Assembly: GCA_001940725.1 (NCBI GenBank)
Contig: MDVR01000012.1
Coordinates: 1 to 45,223, forward strand
DNA from: Candidatus Heimdallarchaeota archaeon LC_2
GTDB lineage: Archaea; Asgardarchaeota; Heimdallarchaeia; Heimdallarchaeales; Kariarchaeaceae
DNA length: 45,223 nucleotides
Reading direction: 5' to 3'
This document shows positions 42,501 to 45,223 of this stretch, piece by piece (position 1 is the stretch's first letter; the number at the start of each line of letters is the position of its first letter). The position numbers were made by a program, and so were the translations under genes. The notes beneath the pieces are model-generated. The model worked only from the letters and a program-made list of their open reading frames with translations, searched no databases and had not been told where the DNA came from.

Positions 42501-45223
42501 CGAGATCCATAGGTTTATCGAAGTTTGAACTCCATCTTAATAGAAAACTGCCATTACTGTCGAATTTCTGAATACGATTATTCCATGCATCCGATGTATA
42601 GATATTATCATCCTTATCTACAGTAATACCACGAATTCGTCGGAATTGAGTATCACCAGTACCCGTGCTACCCCATGATAATATGAAATTACCATTACTG
42701 TCGAATTTCTGAATACGATCATTGATTAAATCAGCCACGTAGACATTTCCTTGACTATCGACGGCCACTCCACTAGGAAAATCGAATTTCCCATTGCCAG
42801 TTCCGGGGCCACCCCATGATAATATGAAATTACCATTACTGTCGAATTTCTGAATACGATCATTTGGTGAATCTGCCACGTAGACATTTCCATCATGATC
42901 AATAGCAATCCCCCAAGTTAAAGCGAATTGACCTTCTCCTGTACCATACGACCCCCACTCAGACAAGTATTCAAAGAAAAGTGATGAATTAATCTGTACT
43001 AAGGCATTATTCATATGAAGATCTTGAATTTGGGAAGTAATATTGATAACCCTACCTTGTAGAGGTGTGTTAGGATCTTGAGTAATCGTACCAAATGTGG
43101 GCGCAACATTATCCAAAGTAGTAAACGAATATACGTTGCCAATGTCATAATTATAAACATCACTTGCTATAATTCGGTAATGAGTAAGAATTCCCTCCTC
43201 AATGTTAGCTGAGAAAGATCCTTGCCAAATAGAACCACCAATATTGGCCATGGTAACATTGTACCAGACACAAGATTGAATATCTGGATTCTCACACCAT
43301 TGAAGTATTTGGTCAATTTGTAACAAATAGGGATTACCTTGCCAATCAAGCTCGCCATCTGTAATGTCTGCATTAACAATAACAGTATCTGATTGTCCAA
43401 CATCCTGTGAAGATCGATCAACTGAGATGATTATTGGATCGATATCGTCAATTGTATAGAAAGTATGATTTTGACCTGCCATTAGATTTCCATCAATATC
43501 ATATGCATGAATCTTGTATTGCATCCAATTAATTAGGTAAACTGGAATTACACCAGGGTCAGGAGACCACCACAATTCTCCTGAATCATGTGCTTGAATG
43601 GTTCCTTGCCAAAGATTTCCCCCAATAAAAGTGAAATTAATCCAATTACCATATGATCTCAAACGTGTGTAAGATAGATCACAATCACCTGCAGGTATTG
43701 CTGAACAATATTGCATCTCCACATATAAAACTTCATTATTATCAGCCACTTCAACAATAATAGTAACAATTGAATCTTGAAGGACCGAAGAGGGACTATG
43801 CGATGCGGGTATTATAATAACTGGTAGGATTCCATCATCCACCCAAAATGAATAAGTTCCGGAGGTGACACTAAGTCCAGCATGGTCAATTGCAACTACT
43901 CTGTAATGCAATTGAACATTGAAATTAGAGGAGGGAGAGAAAGTACCTGTAAAATCGTAAGAACCGTTATTATGATCTGTATAGAGATTCATATAGTTAA
44001 TTGTTACCCATGTACAAGTACCTGGGTCTGGTCCTTCACAATAATCCAATCGGACCTGTTCAAAACCATAATTCTCTGATAGTCTAGTCATTATATATAC
44101 ATCCTCTAAAGTTGTTTCATTGCCAGAATAAGAGAACCATTGTTGTGGATCAGCACAGTCGGAAGGCAGAGCACAATCAAATCTATCTACTGCAGAAACG
44201 GTTGGAGCCGTAATATCAGATACGGTAAAAGATGCGCTTTGTGTTGCCACATTACCTTCAGTGTCTGTCACATTGAACCTAATCCAAAATATATCACCTA
44301 AATTTGCCGGAGCTACGATATCCAATAGAGTTACATATTTGTCTGCAAAAAATCTGTATTCATTTCCAACCATACCTTCATTGTGTTCATCAAGATTAGT
44401 CCAAGTACAAGAAGGCAAGTCAGGAGAAACACATATTTCAAGGGATCCAGGGAATAAGTTTCCAATACTTTCATCAGTAAAAGTACCATACACAGTTAAT
44501 TTTGCATTGGGTAGGGTTTCTAAAGGTTCAACCCAAATTCTTGTAATATTGGGAGCAATACCGTCCTTGACATTATAGTAAATAGAAAAGAATTGAGAAT
44601 TACCTGTCGTATCATATGCCCAAACATAAATTTCGGTTGTTTCCCCGTAGACAAATATTCCTTGTGTCCAGCTGAAATACCAGGAATTCCCGACAGTGTT
44701 GACAAGATCATACCAAACTACAGGATCAGATAATGATTCACGATAACTCATCTTTACATAATCAATATGGTTATCAGTCACATTTACCGTGAGTTCCACG
44801 AAATCTCCCTCATATATGTTACTCTCATCAGGTACTAAATTGGTTGGTAACTCAAAAACTGGGGCCGTCCCATCAGATGCAAGATAGGCACCGGGATCAT
44901 CATAAGTACCAGGATTCCCCGCTAAGTCTACTCCAGAAACCCTAAATTTATACAACCAGCCATTTGTTATGCTTTCCTTCGGTAATATGCCAGACCAGAC
45001 ATAATCGCATATGGCTCCACATTGACCATTATCATAAGAACTCATGACTCCAAGAGAAATCCATGAAGAATAAGAAGAACCACCATTTGAAGAATAGGCA
45101 TAATAAAGTGTCGGCCCGGTTATTGATGACAATGGAGATAAATCATCCCATGCTTCCACAGAAACCAATGCGTCATTCTCATCATCAATAGTAACTTCCA
45201 GTTGAAAATTATTATAATAGGGG
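39514..45223 (-). CDS. Giant surface protein with Ig-like repeats and NHL propeller, N-terminus outside window
   Basis: The frame is open to the window edge (at least 1,902 residues), so the start and any signal peptide are missing. Tandem modules of about 100 residues recur, each opening with phrases such as SDGTAPVFELP, VKDGIAPNITRI, TISDITAPTVSAV and VDDGILPVIIIP, and containing 'Y.v.A.D..GN', the pattern of Ig-like/fibronectin-like beta-sandwich repeats in archaeal and bacterial surface proteins. A six-bladed NHL propeller lies in the middle. There is no membrane anchor at the C-terminus, which ends VDVAGNSDIYAVTYRGL. The next giant gene begins three bases further, so both are probably expressed together. 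Confidence 0.88.
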   Translation of the reverse strand, partial: PYYNNFQLEVTIDDENDALVSVEAWDDLSPLSSITGPTLYYAYSSNGGSSYSSWISLGVMSSYDNGQCGAICDYVWSGILPKESITNGWLYKFRVSGVDLAGNPGTYDDPGAYLASDGTAPVFELPTNLVPDESNIYEGDFVELTVNVTDNHIDYVKMSYRESLSDPVVWYDLVNTVGNSWYFSWTQGIFVYGETTEIYVWAYDTTGNSQFFSIYYNVKDGIAPNITRIWVEPLETLPNAKLTVYGTFTDESIGNLFPGSLEICVSPDLPSCTWTNLDEHNEGMVGNEYRFFADKYVTLLDIVAPANLGDIFWIRFNVTDTEGNVATQSASFTVSDITAPTVSAVDRFDCALPSDCADPQQWFSYSGNETTLEDVYIMTRLSENYGFEQVRLDYCEGPDPGTCTWVTINYMNLYTDHNNGSYDFTGTFSPSSNFNVQLHYRVVAIDHAGLSVTSGTYSFWVDDGILPVIIIPASHSPSSVLQDSIVTIIVEVADNNEVLYVEMQYCSAIPAGDCDLSYTRLRSYGNWINFTFIGGNLWQGTIQAHDSGELWWSPDPGVIPVYLINWMQYKIHAYDIDGNLMAGQNHTFYTIDDIDPIIISVDRSSQDVGQSDTVIVNADITDGELDWQGNPYLLQIDQILQWCENPDIQSCVWYNVTMANIGGSIWQGSFSANIEEGILTHYRIIASDVYNYDIGNVYSFTTLDNVAPTFGTITQDPNTPLQGRVINITSQIQDLHMNNALVQINSSLFFEYLSEWGSYGTGEGQFALTWGIAIDHDGNVYVADSPNDRIQKFDSNGNFILSWGGPGTGNGKFDFPSGVAVDSQGNVYVADLINDRIQKFDSNGNFILSWGSTGTGDTQFRRIRGITVDKDDNIYTSDAWNNRIQKFDSNGSFLLRWSSNFDKPMDLATDSAGNVFIADTWNDRIQKFDSNGTFILSWGITGINDGEFLSPYGIAIDDADIVYVSDALTRRIQIFDNSGLFILKWESIDTSITLRGLAIDTSRNIYSAAGQKIQKFIPQSTEYPLAYIDINSWNISFNVSSKYHDFMTYKIIAYDDMGNKGTSQTFQFLVEDGIDPVYSNYFFTSGPYNNSIGPTLDIGIYDISYMNSSSYMQYRVWNPWLPGGYEDKWSAWGIFYTTDLGSNAHNIFYEFPAYSYLSIIEIELYIYDYFGNGFTQTFNYTVSVDTRPPDVAITFDTPNNEYAIIDGISVNIAENGTGFDHTLISLFRYSDEAVLIPEYIEEDPIKVILEHYESGWVEFSSQYFDISNVTETSYTNYTLFKTWAFDTILPRTYFDARLGLYNQVQYNITTVDGAGNAFIVIGTLVVDDYLAPNLVSVTPLGIPNTFEPTIIDVVFTSETIINGTDWGSVPLSDINATLGINGAWSSQLVYSATPPVTGLDIAQVRLQFGPYSTHDNISLMFDIWDQNNNHLIIGDDHSIKFAIEDKSPPVIHNLDQTIIGNNKYSTVFNFNITDFDSTMGNVTINYRSEGGDWESTLVTPTGSIYNFIIPAFPFNSFVEYFVEAYDIIGNYVYHEGSYTPSDLSGPVVTTYLKQSVIGESGSVLVDNYSRFVYFDNFFIDPVVITTGHTVNTVGDSGSIDSQQPIVYNVSRSGFWIKQVEDGSGINNDGIINATYVNYMVFEKGKYILDDKYIEVGSLNVSGSFIEVVFNQTMNNPAIFTSTQSLYNEANYAVHSRINESTDTSFKIILEDGNNATFNYPLPENVAYIAFEQGNYSDLFEVRSAISSAPSFNVSLTLDYTFASNAFVQTASKYESDNLIAKISFLNETQLTIAPTEMNGADGSHGSEDYFYLTLPYGDLYADVVENQSPTLVAHITDEQFVVSVTLRYSLDGGTEWFEFTMNETTFEYYEFALPIASNVDIEIVSVDVAGNSDIYAVTYRGL
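42168..42970 (-). repeat. Six NHL repeats in the upstream giant protein, with near-identical DNA in four blades
   Basis: Six repeats run from EWGSYGTGEGQF to AAGQKIQKFIP, the fourth and sixth shortened. RIQKFDSNG recurs in four blades. At DNA level CCATTACTGTCGAATTTCTG and the seven bases after it are identical in four blades, starting at 42428, 42551, 42692 and 42833 (plus-strand coordinates; spacings 123, 141, 141 bp). This shows recent blade duplication, unlike the more diverged blades of the propeller in the 7,962-residue protein. Confidence 0.9.

Noticed and set aside
42420..42970. Regularly spaced near-identical DNA repeats that could suggest a CRISPR array
   Set aside because: The repeats are in frame with the NHL blades and spaced by 123-141 bp, so they reflect protein repeats.

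Overview
The window looks archaeal and most likely comes from an Asgard archaeon. It is AT-rich with very AT-rich spacers. It carries an Arf-type small GTPase next to a leucine-rich-repeat-like protein, a TPR-type helical tail, a trypsin-like secreted protease, an ACR3 arsenite exporter and enormous surface or secreted proteins. The taxonomic assignment is inferred from gene content; no rRNA or other marker gene is present and no tRNA was seen.

Layout. 1-2673: an ABC exporter, with the ATPase partly duplicated in tandem (583-bp period) right at the window edge, followed by its permease. 2897-5546: thioredoxin-like protein, DUF885-type metallopeptidase-like protein and a small unknown protein. 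5640-7741: a remnant of a cation/Ca2+ exchanger, then a secreted trypsin-like protease whose promoter and first 86 codons are repeated twice upstream (462-bp period). 7831-10774: TPR-like protein, a decayed 3' fragment of a second acr3 gene, a DUF6069-like membrane protein, intact acr3 and a DinB-like protein. 10814-13753 (minus strand): a frameshifted membrane protein and a multi-TM protein with a large ectodomain, with a 35-codon membrane ORF on the plus strand between them. 14270-15635: Arf-like GTPase and LRR-like protein.

15622-45223 (two thirds of the window, minus strand) is occupied by two giant genes in tandem. The upstream one is at least 1,902 residues and runs off the window edge. 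It is built of Ig-like beta-sandwich repeats with one six-bladed NHL propeller. Only three bases after its stop codon, and in the same frame, starts a 7,962-residue protein with its own signal peptide. Its first ~5,490 residues are beta-rich jelly-roll/LamG/CBM-like modules with another NHL propeller. The last ~2,470 residues are mainly helical and hold a pre-toxin-like FIPGFGD module and, further on, an E...D...EVK arrangement typical of PD-(D/E)XK nucleases. This recalls polymorphic toxins or giant adhesins, and is the most interesting part of the window.

A second theme is partial gene duplication. The ABC ATPase and the protease have exact tandem copies of their front portions, each with non-homologous filler at the junction, while the acr3 fragment is an older, diverged duplicate. 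The exact copies may be recent biology or an assembly artefact; reads spanning them would decide.
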